Assembly (NCBI GenBank): GCA_013339765.2
Contig: CM023450.1
Location: 40,742,711 to 40,806,710, forward strand
Length of the DNA: 64,000 nucleotides
Direction of reading: 5' to 3'
Origin: Haemaphysalis longicornis
Lineage: Eukaryota > Arthropoda > Arachnida > Ixodida > Ixodidae
In this document: piece by piece, positions 10,450-20,164 of the stretch
How the letters are laid out: each line of letters opens with the position of its first letter
Position numbering within the stretch: the first letter of the stretch is position 1
Program-made: the position numbers and the translations under genes
The notes under the pieces: generated by a model
What the model was told of the DNA's origin: nothing
Seen by the model: only the letters and a program-made list of their open reading frames with translations
Database searches by the model: none

Positions 10450-13400
10450 CTAAGTTCCATCTTCTGATAGGGTGGGAGCGCGGGTAATGGGGTTGTCCGG
10501 ACCCCCTTGCTTGTCCTCCGCGTTTGTCGTTGGCTCGATGTTGTTCTGGTTGAATACAATCAAGTCCTTGCTGCCGCGAGCCAGAACAGGTGAATTCTTG
10601 CCAAAGAAGACGTCGGGGCTCATGGCCGGCTGCCTTGCTTCCGAAGAGCTACCACTGGGATTCTCCCCGGCCGTTGACTCCTGTGGAGGAGTTCCAGGCA
10701 AGCTGCGCTCCGATTTCTCGAGATCACTAAATATACCACCAGCTTTAGAGCCGTCGACGGTTGGACCGACCGCGACAATCTCTCTTCCGCTCGTAACAAA
10801 TGTGGGCAAAGTGCGAGTGGGTTGAACTGTGTCTGAGTCTTGAACTGTGGTAAGCCTATGGGTGGGATCGAGAGAATTTGTATTTTGCGAGTAATCAACA
10901 GCTGAAAGCATGGCTGTTGTCTTAGTGGACTCTACTTCCCGCTGTGCAAAGCCAATGTTAGCCGGTTGCTGTGCGGCTGTTGTCGCTACAGCGCCATCTG
11001 GCAAAGATTCTACCCATTCTTCAGGCGCGCCACCAGGGGTAACCGTCGAATGGTCATTTCCTCGGTCGACCTGTTTGTTCCGGGCAAGCTGCGCTCCAGG
11101 CAAGCTGCGCTCCGATTTCTCGAGATCACTAAACATACCACCAACTTTAGAGCCGTCGACGGTCGGGCCGACCGCGACAATCTCTCTTCCGCTCGTAACA
11201 AATGTGGGCAAAGTGCGAGTGGGTTGAACTGTGTCTGAGGCTTGAACTGTGGTAAGCCTGTCGGTGGGATCGAGAGCATTTTCATTTTGGGAGTAATCAA
11301 CAGCCGAAAGCATGGCTGTTGTCTTAGTGGACTCTACTTCCCGCTGACCAAAGGCAAGGTTAGCCAGGTGCTGTGCGGCTGTTGTCGCTACAGCGCCATC
11401 TAGCAAAGGTTCTACCCATTCTTCAGGCACGCCACCAGGGGTAACCGTCGAGTGGTCATTTCCTCGGTCGACCTGTTTGTCACTCGTACCTAGCCTGGGC
11501 AAAGACCCAGCGGCGCCTTCATCATGGGCAGAGTCGAGAGCCGAGAGCATGACCGTTGCAATACTGGTAGGTGTGGGGGATGATTCCTTGCGTCCCCTGT
11601 CAAGTTTGACAGCTGGCTCTGGAAATGACGCCGCCGCAACGTAGTCAACATAGTCTTCGGACATACTGCTGGGCGCGGAAAGGGCGCCCGTGGTTTTCAC
11701 CGTTGGCGTCTCCAGCTTACCTACACTGCCGACAGCCTCCTCATGTATGTAGGGGTCGAAATCCGAAAGCACGAGCGCTCCCATACGCGCCCGCTTGGAT
11801 GGTGATTTTGGCTTACGAGAGGCAAATTTAACCGGAGGGTCCGGGACTAAGGGCGCCCCATCGTAATTACGAGAGCGTGAAAGCTGTTCTTCGGACACGC
11901 CGCCTGGCGTAATTGTGGAGCTTTCGATGTATCCTGTCGCACCAACGAACTCCGCGGCAGTCATGACAGGAGGTGGTGAAATGTCTGGGGATTCGATTGT
12001 AGGTGTCTTCATGCTACTGATACTATATAAATCGGCTTCTCTCTTGAAAGAATCCATCGGCAAGTCCGTGCTACTTTCCTTGAAGTAGTCCGAGGGCGCT
12101 GAATCACGGCGAATCACTCTCACAGCTTGTGGCTGTGATTGTGTTGGCGCATTATCGTGGTTGGGAGCGGATGGCATCTGCTCTTCGAACGTATCGCGGG
12201 GGGCGAACGTGCCTCCACCTTTCGAGCTGTCGCTGGTTGCGCCGACCGGGACGAGCTCGCCGCCCATTAAGGGAAGCGCGAGCACAGGGCCCGGGGCCTC
12301 AGCTTCAGCTGCGACTGAATTCAGCCTTTCCATACCGGCACTGGGGCCATTGTTTTGGGAGGAATCAAAAGACGAAGGCATGACAGCAGAGGATGATGGT
12401 TCTACAGACTTGCTGGGTTCCATGACCTCACTATGATGCTCCTCTAGAGGGTGAGGGGGCATAGAGACGCTGGCAGCCGGTTCAATGAATTTGACATCTT
12501 CCAATACTTCCGTAAGACGCATGTTTCCAGTTCTGGGAGCCACTACGTTGCTGCTTGGAGTGGCCGCCGGTTCAATGAATTTGCCGTCTTTGATAGCCTC
12601 AGTAGGATGCAAGTGCTCAGTTCGAGGAGCCAGTAAAGTGCGACTTGTAGAGGCCGTCGGTTGGATAGATTTATCATCATCTGTGATGTCAATAGGATGT
12701 TTAGGTTCAATTCGTGGAACCATTGGGGTCTGACTTGGGGATTCCCCCGGTAGAATAGATTTACTGTTTTCTACGATTTCAACAAGGTGTTCAAGTTCAT
12801 TTCGAAGAACCATTTCTCCGTGACTTACCGGTTCCGTGGCGCGTGCCGGTTCAACATTGTTGCTGTGTATTGCCTCAACAGGTGGCCCGTATGGCGTTTT
12901 AAGATCTATTAGTCTGTCTCTTGGAGATGCTGATGGCTGCAGGGAATTTTTATCCCTCGTGACTTCAACAGGAAGCTTGTGTGGCGGTGGGGAAGCTATT
13001 TGCCGATTTGGAAATCCCGAAGGAAGCAAACGACCCAAACTTGTCGCAGTGTCATTCGTGGGTGCCACTTTGGAGGTGTCTCGGCCCCTCGCCACGGGAT
13101 GGGCTGAGTCGGCGGTAGCGTAAACAGCGGACGGCTTCAATTCATCGACATTCCCTTCGCTGCCTTTCGTCCGCACATAACTAGGCTGCCGAGCAGCTAA
13201 CGCTGTACTATAAGATGTTGAGAGTGCTAGGCCTTGCTGACCAGCAGTAATATCAATGGGTGGCTGCGAGAGTGATGGTGCCACAGAGTGGTCGTAAGGT
13301 GAAGTCACCTGTCCCTCAAGCCTCGCGGCCATCAACTTTTCTTCGTTAGCCCCTTTTGCAAGAGCCCACTTCGGCTGCCCCCCTAAGTCGAGCCCTGTTC

Positions 13401-16400
13401 CTTTTGTAGAGACGGCCTCTTCGACATATTTATTACGTTCAGTGGCTTCAATAGGTGGTTCGTGAGAAGTTCGGGGAACAATAATCCTCTCATTAGGAGA
13501 TTCTAAAGGTACTGGGGCACCTCCGCCGGTCACACTGTCATTCTTTTTGGTGATATCTAAGCTGCTTCTTTCCTTCACTGCCGATTCAATTAAACAGGCG
13601 GCAAGCTGAACAGACGACCCCTCACTGCCGCTCCTTTCCACATTATTTGGGGGCTGAGGAACTATCGTGAGCGTCGTGGGGTTCGCTGGTGGGGCCGGCA
13701 GATTTTCCCGAACGGCTCCGACAGGCTGCGAAACTAGCGGTGCTGCCGTATGGTCGAAAAGCGACGCAACGTTTCCCTCCGACTTTATGGCCGGTGACAC
13801 TTCTTGATTTTTCCTTTCTACGAGCAGCCGCTTCGGCTGTAGGCGAGAGCTGATGGCTGTAATTTTTGGAGGGACGGTCACTTCCACAGATTTGTTGTAG
13901 TCTGCAGCCTCAACAATTGGATGCGGTGCCGGTCGAGTAACAATTAGCTTGTTGCTAGTGCGATCTGCCGGTTCCAGGCGTTTTTTGTTCGCTATTACCT
14001 CAATAGGTAGCTTGTTATGTGTTCGAGGAGCCATTGCTCTGCTACTTGAAGAGGGCAAAGGAACTAAGGGTCCCGAAGCGTTTACACTTTCATTTAAAGA
14101 AACGACATGGGACGTGTCCCGCCCTCTTGTAACCGGCAATAAGAAATCAGTAGCTGTTGGAACCGCAGACGGCTTCGTCTGGTCAGGCAGGTCAGTTGGA
14201 AAGCGGTTGGCCGATGGCGGAACGAGTGCTGTGTGGTCGGCTGGCAATGTCGATAGCTCTCGCTGATCAACTTTCAAGCTTCCTGGAGTCTTCGAAACTG
14301 ACGGTGCAAGAGCCTCAAAAGACGATATCCGTTTTTCTGTCAGTCTCTCCCCTGAGGTCAAACCCTGAATTGTAGTTTCTGTGAGAGGCCTTTCCAGATT
14401 CCCGTACGGAACAATTGGGTTCTCTCTTGGCAATGTTGCCAATGGTGCGGAGTCTTTGTTCGCCGGGGCCCTATTTTCACTACTTAGCGGCTGTAATACA
14501 TCGATAAAGGAAACGCGTTTATCTATCGTCGGGACAACTGAAACATTTTTCGAATTCTTGGCTTCCAAATTCGTCTGCGCACGCTCTTGCATCGAGGTCT
14601 TCGGCCGAAACGAAACCTCCGCTTCTTTACTAAACATTCGCTCCCTTTCTGTCATACCGGAAGATGCAGAGGGTGTCGGTACCGGGACCACAGATGTTTT
14701 TTTGTGGGCAAGCAATGGTGGCAAGTGCTTATCTGCCTCAACAATATCATGAATGGCGGCTCCAGCTTCTACAGCTTCAATGTGAAGCTGTTCATGCGCG
14801 GACAGTCCACGCCGTGACTTATCGACGTCATCTCCCTGGAACCCTTCGGACAAAAAAGTAGCACGGGAGGTCCCATCCACGGTTTTGTCCCGTGGGTGTG
14901 TAGATTCCGCAATAGAACGAAAAGAGCCAATCGCAACGGGTGGCCCTAAATCGTGGCTCACTATTCGCTTCAGGTTACTTTCAGGCTGTTCACTGAGGCT
15001 TGAGTCTTCAACGCTTCTTAGAGGGTGAAAATCGGGTTTGAGTTGCTTAGGGAAGACGGAACTGTCCTCGATTCGCTTTTCAGGCCCAGCATCATGTTCG
15101 CCTGGTACCTGATGTTCATATTTCGCGGCCAGGACCCCGTCGGTTTTCTTTCGCTTGGTTAGGGCATCAGTAGTCGCCGTTTTTTCCACAAGTGTCGGTC
15201 CGGAATCTGCGCTGCTCCTTGCGGCAGAATGAGAAGCTTGCTTATCGGCTATTTCCCCTGGCAGTAGCTCGGTGCCAGCTGCATCGGTTATGGTGCGTTC
15301 TTTCACAGCCAGTTTGGTAGACATTTGTTGATCAGGCATGATAGAAACTGCCCTAAACTCCCCGTCACGGTTCTCACCATCGGCGCCGCGTGGCGCAATT
15401 TGACTCGCCGCAACGTCTACACTGACTTCATCGTGCATACCAGAGCGCTGTATACGTTTGTCTTCCTTCGGGATAATGGGACCAGCGGTGTCTTTAGAGA
15501 TCTTGACGAGTTCTTTGCTTTCGTGAGCTGTAGCCGGCGAACGTGCAGCCTGTGGAGTATGTGATGACGGGAATTGCGGGCGTTTCTCGACGAGAACCGA
15601 CGGGATGTCTCCCGTATGTTCCCCGTCAGAGAGAATTAATGTTGGCTGTAAGGGTGGAGCTGATGGCTGCAGCGCCGCTACAGTTCTCTCTTCGATGCGG
15701 TTCGAAGACACAGGAGTTTCTGAAGGACGTTCCATGAGTTGGGTTGGCTGTTGGCGGATCTCCTGCACGCCTGACGGTTTAGTGGGGCTCTGGATGCCTT
15801 GTCGACTTCTCTCTGACATAATGCCGCTGCTCAGCGCTGCCTCTTCTCCGGACAGCTTCCGTATTATTTCTTTCTTCGTTCGTTCGATCGGCGGTAACGG
15901 GAGTTCGAGCCTTCCAGTTCCCGACGTCAACGATGCGCCGCTCTTGGAGCTGCACTCGAAGTTCGAATTCGATTCCAAACCCTTATGCATGCGGTCAAAG
16001 TACGCGATCATCTCCGGCACTTGAACTGACGATTTGTCAGCACGTCTAAGTGGTCCATTATCGATTGGTTCACGTGCGCATGTGGATGCCCGCGCTTCCA
16101 CGTCCACATCGTTCCTCGTTGGAGTAACCGACGACCTGGTGGATCCGGTTGCCTTTCGTGGTGACACAGCAGCGCGCCTCGCCCTTGCTGCTGCTTCTTT
16201 AAACTGCTCGTTGACGTCTCTAAGTGAGTTCGCCGACACCGAACCGCCGTCACGTACTTCAACTTTGTTATCAGGCACCTCCACAACCGCACTGACGGGA
16301 ACAGCTTGCGCTGTCATAGATTCAGCCATGGTTAGCCCATCTTTCCCAGTTGATTCAAAGGGACTAGATTGCCGCCTCCCATTATAACCTTGGTCTGTCT

Positions 16401-17673
16401 GTTCTTTGTAATAGCGGCCATGTCCATACACTACCACGTTCTCCGGGTTGTCAGGTTGGGACGCAGAGTCTTGGGGTCCGGTAAAATTAGGCTCAGTGGG
16501 CGACAAAGAAGGGCTAACTATCGATTCGCTTAGGCCGTACGCTGTGTTTGAAACACCGCCTGGACTCGTTTCATAGATTCTGTACCCCTCCAAGGGTGCC
16601 TCGCACAGCGTCGAGGTGTTCCCGTAAGCAAAACATTCGTTTCTCTCAGTTTTGACAGCCGGTCCAGCACTTTCAGCTTCAACTGTAGCATCATGGCTCG
16701 CCGACGGCCTTTGGAAGATGCGCCTGGCGTTTGGGTCCGCATTGATGAAACGGTCCTGAATGTTAACTTGCAGTGGCGGAACGGATCGCAGTTGCTCACA
16801 ACACTCTTGGTATGTCATCGGTACGTCTCCGTCTTCCAGCGAGCCGCCACGAAATCCAGACACTGGGCTGACACGCTCCACGCGAATGCGCTTCCTTTGA
16901 GGCTCTGCTCCATGCTCCTTACTCGTGGTCACAGCTTCGGAGGAGTCATCATAGCTCACCGCCGAATGAGGCCGCCGCACGGGAGAAGAAACGTTCACTT
17001 CCGCGAGCCGGCTGCTCCGTGGAGCGGGCGTAGGGCTTACGAGCTGTTCCCGACGCAGGCCGGTTTTACTTGCGTCAGTTTCGGTGGTTGTCACGAGCTG
17101 TACGGAGAAGCGGGGCGTGTGCAGTCCCTGGCCGCAGCACTCGCCGCCGGCGACGGTGGGCTTGGCCAGATCGACGTAAGTGAATTGTTGGGATTGCCCC
17201 GGGCTTGCGTCCTTTTCGTGGTGACTTTCTGGGTCTTCGGTACTCACCCGATGGTACTCAGCAGATTGAAATCCTGACTTGCGTAGCAGCAGGAGGCACC
17301 CGAGCAGCAGCAGCGCCCCGATGAGGATTACACCGAGGACCACCAAGCCGATAAGGTACGCCGCCGCTTCTGCGTCGCCGTCGATGTGCTCGATGACAAT
17401 CTCTGACAGGGAGTCGCTGTCCCGCTGCCTCTTTTCGAACGTGGTCACGTGGTCTGAAGCACTTTTGAGCAGGTGCTGTGGCGTGGCCGAAGCGCCACAG
17501 ACGACCAGGATGACCATGGCCGCCTTGCGGGCCAGCGACTGGGAGCCCCAAGTCATGGCTGCCCCCGACGCATGGCCCCGCGGCCGCGCCGCCATTGCGC
17601 TGTTCCTCTTCCTCGCCGAGGCGTATCCCTTGCCTTTGTCTCCCCTTTCCCTGTAAAAGGGGGATTGTCCCAT
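10450..17673 (-). CDS. very large single-pass membrane protein with disordered, repeated tail; family not recognised
   Basis: An uninterrupted 2407-codon frame. The first Met lies inside an inverted repeat (17670-17710); Met27, Met40 or Met53 may be the real start. A hydrophobic stretch at about residues 51-64 ends in ASATPQ and looks like a signal peptide. A second at about 103-130 (LIGLVVLGVILIGALLLLG) is a transmembrane helix followed by RK. The predicted ectodomain is only about 40 residues. About 2270 Ser/Pro/Thr/Glu-rich residues follow, without globular-domain signatures or a cysteine pattern. This part holds approximate 40-residue repeats at about 1610-1750 (units with IEPAAS or PRTE) and two 134-residue tandem copies near the C-terminus. 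I do not recognise a family and assign no function. Such length without a stop argues strongly for real coding; introns at the 5' end cannot be excluded. Confidence 0.8.
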   Translation of the reverse strand: MGQSPFYRERGDKGKGYASARKRNSAMAARPRGHASGAAMTWGSQSLARKAAMVILVVCGASATPQHLLKSASDHVTTFEKRQRDSDSLSEIVIEHIDGDAEAAAYLIGLVVLGVILIGALLLLGCLLLLRKSGFQSAEYHRVSTEDPESHHEKDASPGQSQQFTYVDLAKPTVAGGECCGQGLHTPRFSVQLVTTTETDASKTGLRREQLVSPTPAPRSSRLAEVNVSSPVRRPHSAVSYDDSSEAVTTSKEHGAEPQRKRIRVERVSPVSGFRGGSLEDGDVPMTYQECCEQLRSVPPLQVNIQDRFINADPNARRIFQRPSASHDATVEAESAGPAVKTERNECFAYGNTSTLCEAPLEGYRIYETSPGGVSNTAYGLSESIVSPSLSPTEPNFTGPQDSASQPDNPENVVVYGHGRYYKEQTDQGYNGRRQSSPFESTGKDGLTMAESMTAQAVPVSAVVEVPDNKVEVRDGGSVSANSLRDVNEQFKEAAARARRAAVSPRKATGSTRSSVTPTRNDVDVEARASTCAREPIDNGPLRRADKSSVQVPEMIAYFDRMHKGLESNSNFECSSKSGASLTSGTGRLELPLPPIERTKKEIIRKLSGEEAALSSGIMSERSRQGIQSPTKPSGVQEIRQQPTQLMERPSETPVSSNRIEERTVAALQPSAPPLQPTLILSDGEHTGDIPSVLVEKRPQFPSSHTPQAARSPATAHESKELVKISKDTAGPIIPKEDKRIQRSGMHDEVSVDVAASQIAPRGADGENRDGEFRAVSIMPDQQMSTKLAVKERTITDAAGTELLPGEIADKQASHSAARSSADSGPTLVEKTATTDALTKRKKTDGVLAAKYEHQVPGEHDAGPEKRIEDSSVFPKQLKPDFHPLRSVEDSSLSEQPESNLKRIVSHDLGPPVAIGSFRSIAESTHPRDKTVDGTSRATFLSEGFQGDDVDKSRRGLSAHEQLHIEAVEAGAAIHDIVEADKHLPPLLAHKKTSVVPVPTPSASSGMTERERMFSKEAEVSFRPKTSMQERAQTNLEAKNSKNVSVVPTIDKRVSFIDVLQPLSSENRAPANKDSAPLATLPRENPIVPYGNLERPLTETTIQGLTSGERLTEKRISSFEALAPSVSKTPGSLKVDQRELSTLPADHTALVPPSANRFPTDLPDQTKPSAVPTATDFLLPVTRGRDTSHVVSLNESVNASGPLVPLPSSSSRAMAPRTHNKLPIEVIANKKRLEPADRTSNKLIVTRPAPHPIVEAADYNKSVEVTVPPKITAISSRLQPKRLLVERKNQEVSPAIKSEGNVASLFDHTAAPLVSQPVGAVRENLPAPPANPTTLTIVPQPPNNVERSGSEGSSVQLAACLIESAVKERSSLDITKKNDSVTGGGAPVPLESPNERIIVPRTSHEPPIEATERNKYVEEAVSTKGTGLDLGGQPKWALAKGANEEKLMAARLEGQVTSPYDHSVAPSLSQPPIDITAGQQGLALSTSYSTALAARQPSYVRTKGSEGNVDELKPSAVYATADSAHPVARGRDTSKVAPTNDTATSLGRLLPSGFPNRQIASPPPHKLPVEVTRDKNSLQPSASPRDRLIDLKTPYGPPVEAIHSNNVEPARATEPVSHGEMVLRNELEHLVEIVENSKSILPGESPSQTPMVPRIEPKHPIDITDDDKSIQPTASTSRTLLAPRTEHLHPTEAIKDGKFIEPAATPSSNVVAPRTGNMRLTEVLEDVKFIEPAASVSMPPHPLEEHHSEVMEPSKSVEPSSSAVMPSSFDSSQNNGPSAGMERLNSVAAEAEAPGPVLALPLMGGELVPVGATSDSSKGGGTFAPRDTFEEQMPSAPNHDNAPTQSQPQAVRVIRRDSAPSDYFKESSTDLPMDSFKREADLYSISSMKTPTIESPDISPPPVMTAAEFVGATGYIESSTITPGGVSEEQLSRSRNYDGAPLVPDPPVKFASRKPKSPSKRARMGALVLSDFDPYIHEEAVGSVGKLETPTVKTTGALSAPSSMSEDYVDYVAAASFPEPAVKLDRGRKESSPTPTSIATVMLSALDSAHDEGAAGSLPRLGTSDKQVDRGNDHSTVTPGGVPEEWVEPLLDGAVATTAAQHLANLAFGQREVESTKTTAMLSAVDYSQNENALDPTDRLTTVQASDTVQPTRTLPTFVTSGREIVAVGPTVDGSKVGGMFSDLEKSERSLPGAQLARNKQVDRGNDHSTVTPGGAPEEWVESLPDGAVATTAAQQPANIGFAQREVESTKTTAMLSAVDYSQNTNSLDPTHRLTTVQDSDTVQPTRTLPTFVTSGREIVAVGPTVDGSKAGGIFSDLEKSERSLPGTPPQESTAGENPSGSSSEARQPAMSPDVFFGKNSPVLARGSKDLIVFNQNNIEPTTNAEDKQGGPDNPITRAPTLSEDGT
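10699..11490 (-). repeat. 402-bp coding tandem repeat, two copies
   Basis: The block starting CAAGCTGCGCTCCGATTTCT occurs at 10699 and 11101, so the period is 402 bp, exactly 134 codons. Copies differ by scattered substitutions and keep frame. In protein they repeat RGNDHSTVTPGG, REVESTKTTAMLSAVDYSQN and TLPTFVTSGREIVAVGPTVD. High similarity suggests recent duplication or gene conversion. Confidence 0.92.
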
Positions 17674-17710
17674 AGAGTTTCATACAATAATACTGTATGG
17701 AACTCTATGG
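17670..17710. repeat. inverted repeat covering the first Met of the long frame
   Basis: Left arm CCATAGAGTTTCATAC (17670-17685) and right arm GTATGGAACTCTATGG (17695-17710) pair with one mismatch around a 9-base loop. The left-arm 16-mer recurs at 18139-18154 beside a TA repeat, which suggests a mobile or repeat-derived origin and makes the first Met doubtful as the true start. Confidence 0.8.
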
Positions 17711-18138
17711 ATTGCCCATTGTTCCGTGGACTGGTTGCGGGTAGCCATGTAGACCACCTCTCTGTTGGCACGTGCTTTCTGAAATTTGCCAGGGCCCAGG
17801 TAGCATAAAACAACGCTTACCAAAAAAAGGTTATAAAAACTGAAACAGAAAATACAAAAAACGTGCCGTAAAGTGACTGTAAATAGGCTGTCCCTTCCAT
17901 GATAATTCAGCAGAACGGCAATAACAACATTGTGGCCGCAAACCCAGATTTTTGTGACTAGTTAAAAGTCAAGTCTGATATCGCCAAGAGAAACCAGAAT
18001 TACAAGATAAACCAGATTGAGATGCAGCCAGTCCTATGTGACATAACAGCTCTTCAAGGCACATTCGGCCGGCAACTGAGAAACGCGAACGTAATGGCCG
18101 GCGGCTTGCGTGTCTCGAGCCTCGACAGACGCAGGCCC
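17711..18138. other. 5' flank of the long frame; no gene seen
   Basis: AT-rich sequence with short frames only. It lies between two copies of a 16-mer (17670 and 18139). It could contain the promoter of the minus-strand gene, but no core element stands out. Confidence 0.35.
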
Positions 18139-18153
18139 CCATAGAGTTTCATA

Positions 18154-18154
<1 letters not shown>

Positions 18155-18223
<69 letters not shown>

Positions 18224-18612
18224 GTCATCTCTTCCTATGACCCAACGCATTAGAAAGAGATGAAGAATTTTTTGAGTCAGAAAGAAAGTGGTGAAAAAAT
18301 GCCCGCCGGGTGGGATCCGAACCCACGACCTCCAGAATACCGGTCGGTCTGGTGCGATAACCACTACGCCACCGGCGGGGCTGTTTCCCCACCACTTTCT
18401 CGGGTATTTATGTTAAGGTATTTTTTTGTTTCCTGCACTTGGGGGTGGTAGCCAGCGCCACTCGGACTACTCGGAGTGAAGGGGACCTTCTTTTTAACCC
18501 CCGGACCATGACTCGAGTGTCTACGACATGTCGAGAGTGGTCGACCAGCGTTGAACCCTCTTAAGCTCCCTTTGGCACCAAGACTGCCAGAACAGAGGCC
18601 CTCGCTAAGCAT
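18155..18612 (-). repeat. (TA)n tail plus tRNA-containing SINE-like repeat, copy 1
   Basis: A (TA)n run spans about 18155-18220. The repeat body follows to about 18612. On the minus strand the body contains a tRNA-like segment (A box GGTGGCGTAGTGGTTATCGC, B box GGGTTCGGATCCCACC) with about 250 bp upstream of it that includes CTCGACATGTCGTAGACACT. Sister copies are at 18612, 42437, 47408 and 49662. All five have the same orientation. It may correspond to a tick SINE such as the Ruka type; that name is from memory and untested. Confidence 0.75.
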
Positions 18613-18812
18613 GTAGCGAATCAGAAATGGGAAATGAGAGGTTCGGTGAAATAAGACAGAAATAAAGGGTTGGCAGTCAAGAGAACCTCGGAAAGCAAAA
18701 GGGGGATGCGCTAGGTCATAGAAAGAGATGAAAATTTTTTTGAGTCAGAAAGAAAGTGGTGAAAAAATGCGTGGGATCCGAACCCACGACCTCCAGAATA
18801 CCGGTCTACATT
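18613..18812 (-). repeat. same SINE-like repeat, truncated copy 2
   Basis: Begins TAGCGAATCAGAAATGGGAA directly after copy 1 and breaks off within the tRNA-like segment at about 18806. It also lacks an internal CCGCCGGG stretch. It forms a head-to-tail pair with copy 1. Confidence 0.75.
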
Positions 18813-19297
18813 TACGCCGGTCTAAGTGTTCCATTTATCGATGTAAACACCCTGTATGTCCTGCTGCTGAGTCTATGCTGCCGAGGGCATCGGACAGAAG
18901 ACTAGCCAAATTTGTAGTGTTGCGGACGGATGAGCAAAGGGAATCGATGAAAAGAAGACGGTTTCTGGAAAGTTTCCAGATCTGAAAAGTGAATACTATG
19001 ATCATTCCAAGGGCTTGAAGTTGGTACTTGGGCTTGCTCTTGTGACAGCGTGAAGCACAATAACATCGTTTGTATAACTGGACGCGAAATTTAAACGAAT
19101 TTCCAGAAAGGAAGATATTAAAGTTGTATGTTTTATCTCAACAACTGATTAATATGTGAAATCCTGGACGACAAATGACACATCAAATTGGAGCCTTTAT
19201 GAGACCGAACTGAAAATATACAACCCTCATCCGCATCGACCGCTTCTTACGTGCTACGAGCAGTTGACGGACACTCGCGCGCGAACGCGGTGAGTGT
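18813..19297. other. no gene recognised
   Basis: Short frames without family resemblance; nothing supported. Confidence 0.4.
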
Positions 19298-19715
19298 CAG
19301 CCCTCATTCACACAGCCGTTTTTCACCCCATCACGTCACCGTCTTCCGTCATGGGCCACGGTTTCTCGGGAGATTTTTCGCCGAAAAACGGATGCGACGG
19401 TGACGGGAAGCCGAGCTCTAAGTTCCCGTTCCGTCAACGCGACGGTACCACGCCTGTGGTAAACCAGCCAATCAGAAAACTAATTTTTACGGCTAAATTT
19501 CGCAAGGGAGCACACGTAAAAATCTAAGCCATTTTCATTACTTTTTCAGATTAAGCACGCTCCATTCAAGGATAAACTGGTCGCTAGGCAGACGACCCTG
19601 TGCTTTGACGGAGAGCTCCAGTACGAACGCTACTCCGTTTACGTCTCTGTCGCGGTTTTTTGACCTGACGGTGCCCTGACGCGGTGAAGGTGACAGCTGT
19701 GCGAATGAGGGCTCA
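19298..19715. mobile_element. MITE-like element with terminal inverted repeats
   Basis: The left end CAGCCCTCATTCACACAGCC at 19298 is matched in reverse complement by the right end (GACAGCTGTGCGAATGAGGG then CTC) finishing at about 19715. Inner sequence stays partly palindromic (CACCGTC near both ends). No transposase frame. A target duplication could not be defined with certainty. Confidence 0.65.
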
Positions 19716-20160
19716 GGCGACTGTCGTAGCATTCTCCTCTTTTGGATGGAACAGCACGTGACTGTTTGCTTGTTTGCTTAGCGCTCACGTGCCTGCCATG
19801 CGCATGAAGCTCTGGAACATTATTTTATCGTTGATATATTATCGCACACCAAAAAAAAAAAAACGAGAAAAACCATTACAGTTCGCACTAATGCTAAAAC
19901 AGGTCCGAATGAAAAAAACTAAAGTCCTATTTGGGCACTCTCAGCAACGTACTAGCGACCAAGCTTGCTTTCGTCAATAGCGTTGCAAGCAGACTCAAAT
20001 TTTACGACGGAAATCAGAGATGCCAGGCGTACATTTCACTTCAAATTATCGTGTGAAAATGCAGAAGGTCCCACAACCATATTGTCGTAGAGGTAATTCA
20101 AGGTAACTTTAGAGTGCTCCGGACATTCATAGTAGTGTCACGTGGCCAAAGACGACGCAG
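19716..20160. other. no gene recognised
   Basis: AT-rich stretch with an A-rich tract at about 19852-19863. No coding family or RNA gene seen. Confidence 0.4.
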
Positions 20161-20164
20161 TTGT

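Noticed and set aside
10472..17656. Many plus-strand frames of 60-194 codons opposite the giant minus-strand frame
   Set aside because: They are antisense shadows: their repeats mirror those of the 2407-codon frame and none resembles a family.
18300..18382. Possible tRNA genes at 18.3, 42.6, 47.6 and 49.8 kb
   Set aside because: A and B boxes are present, but each lies in the same repeated body, acceptor arms are imperfect, and the copies vary like a SINE, so they are tRNA-derived repeats.
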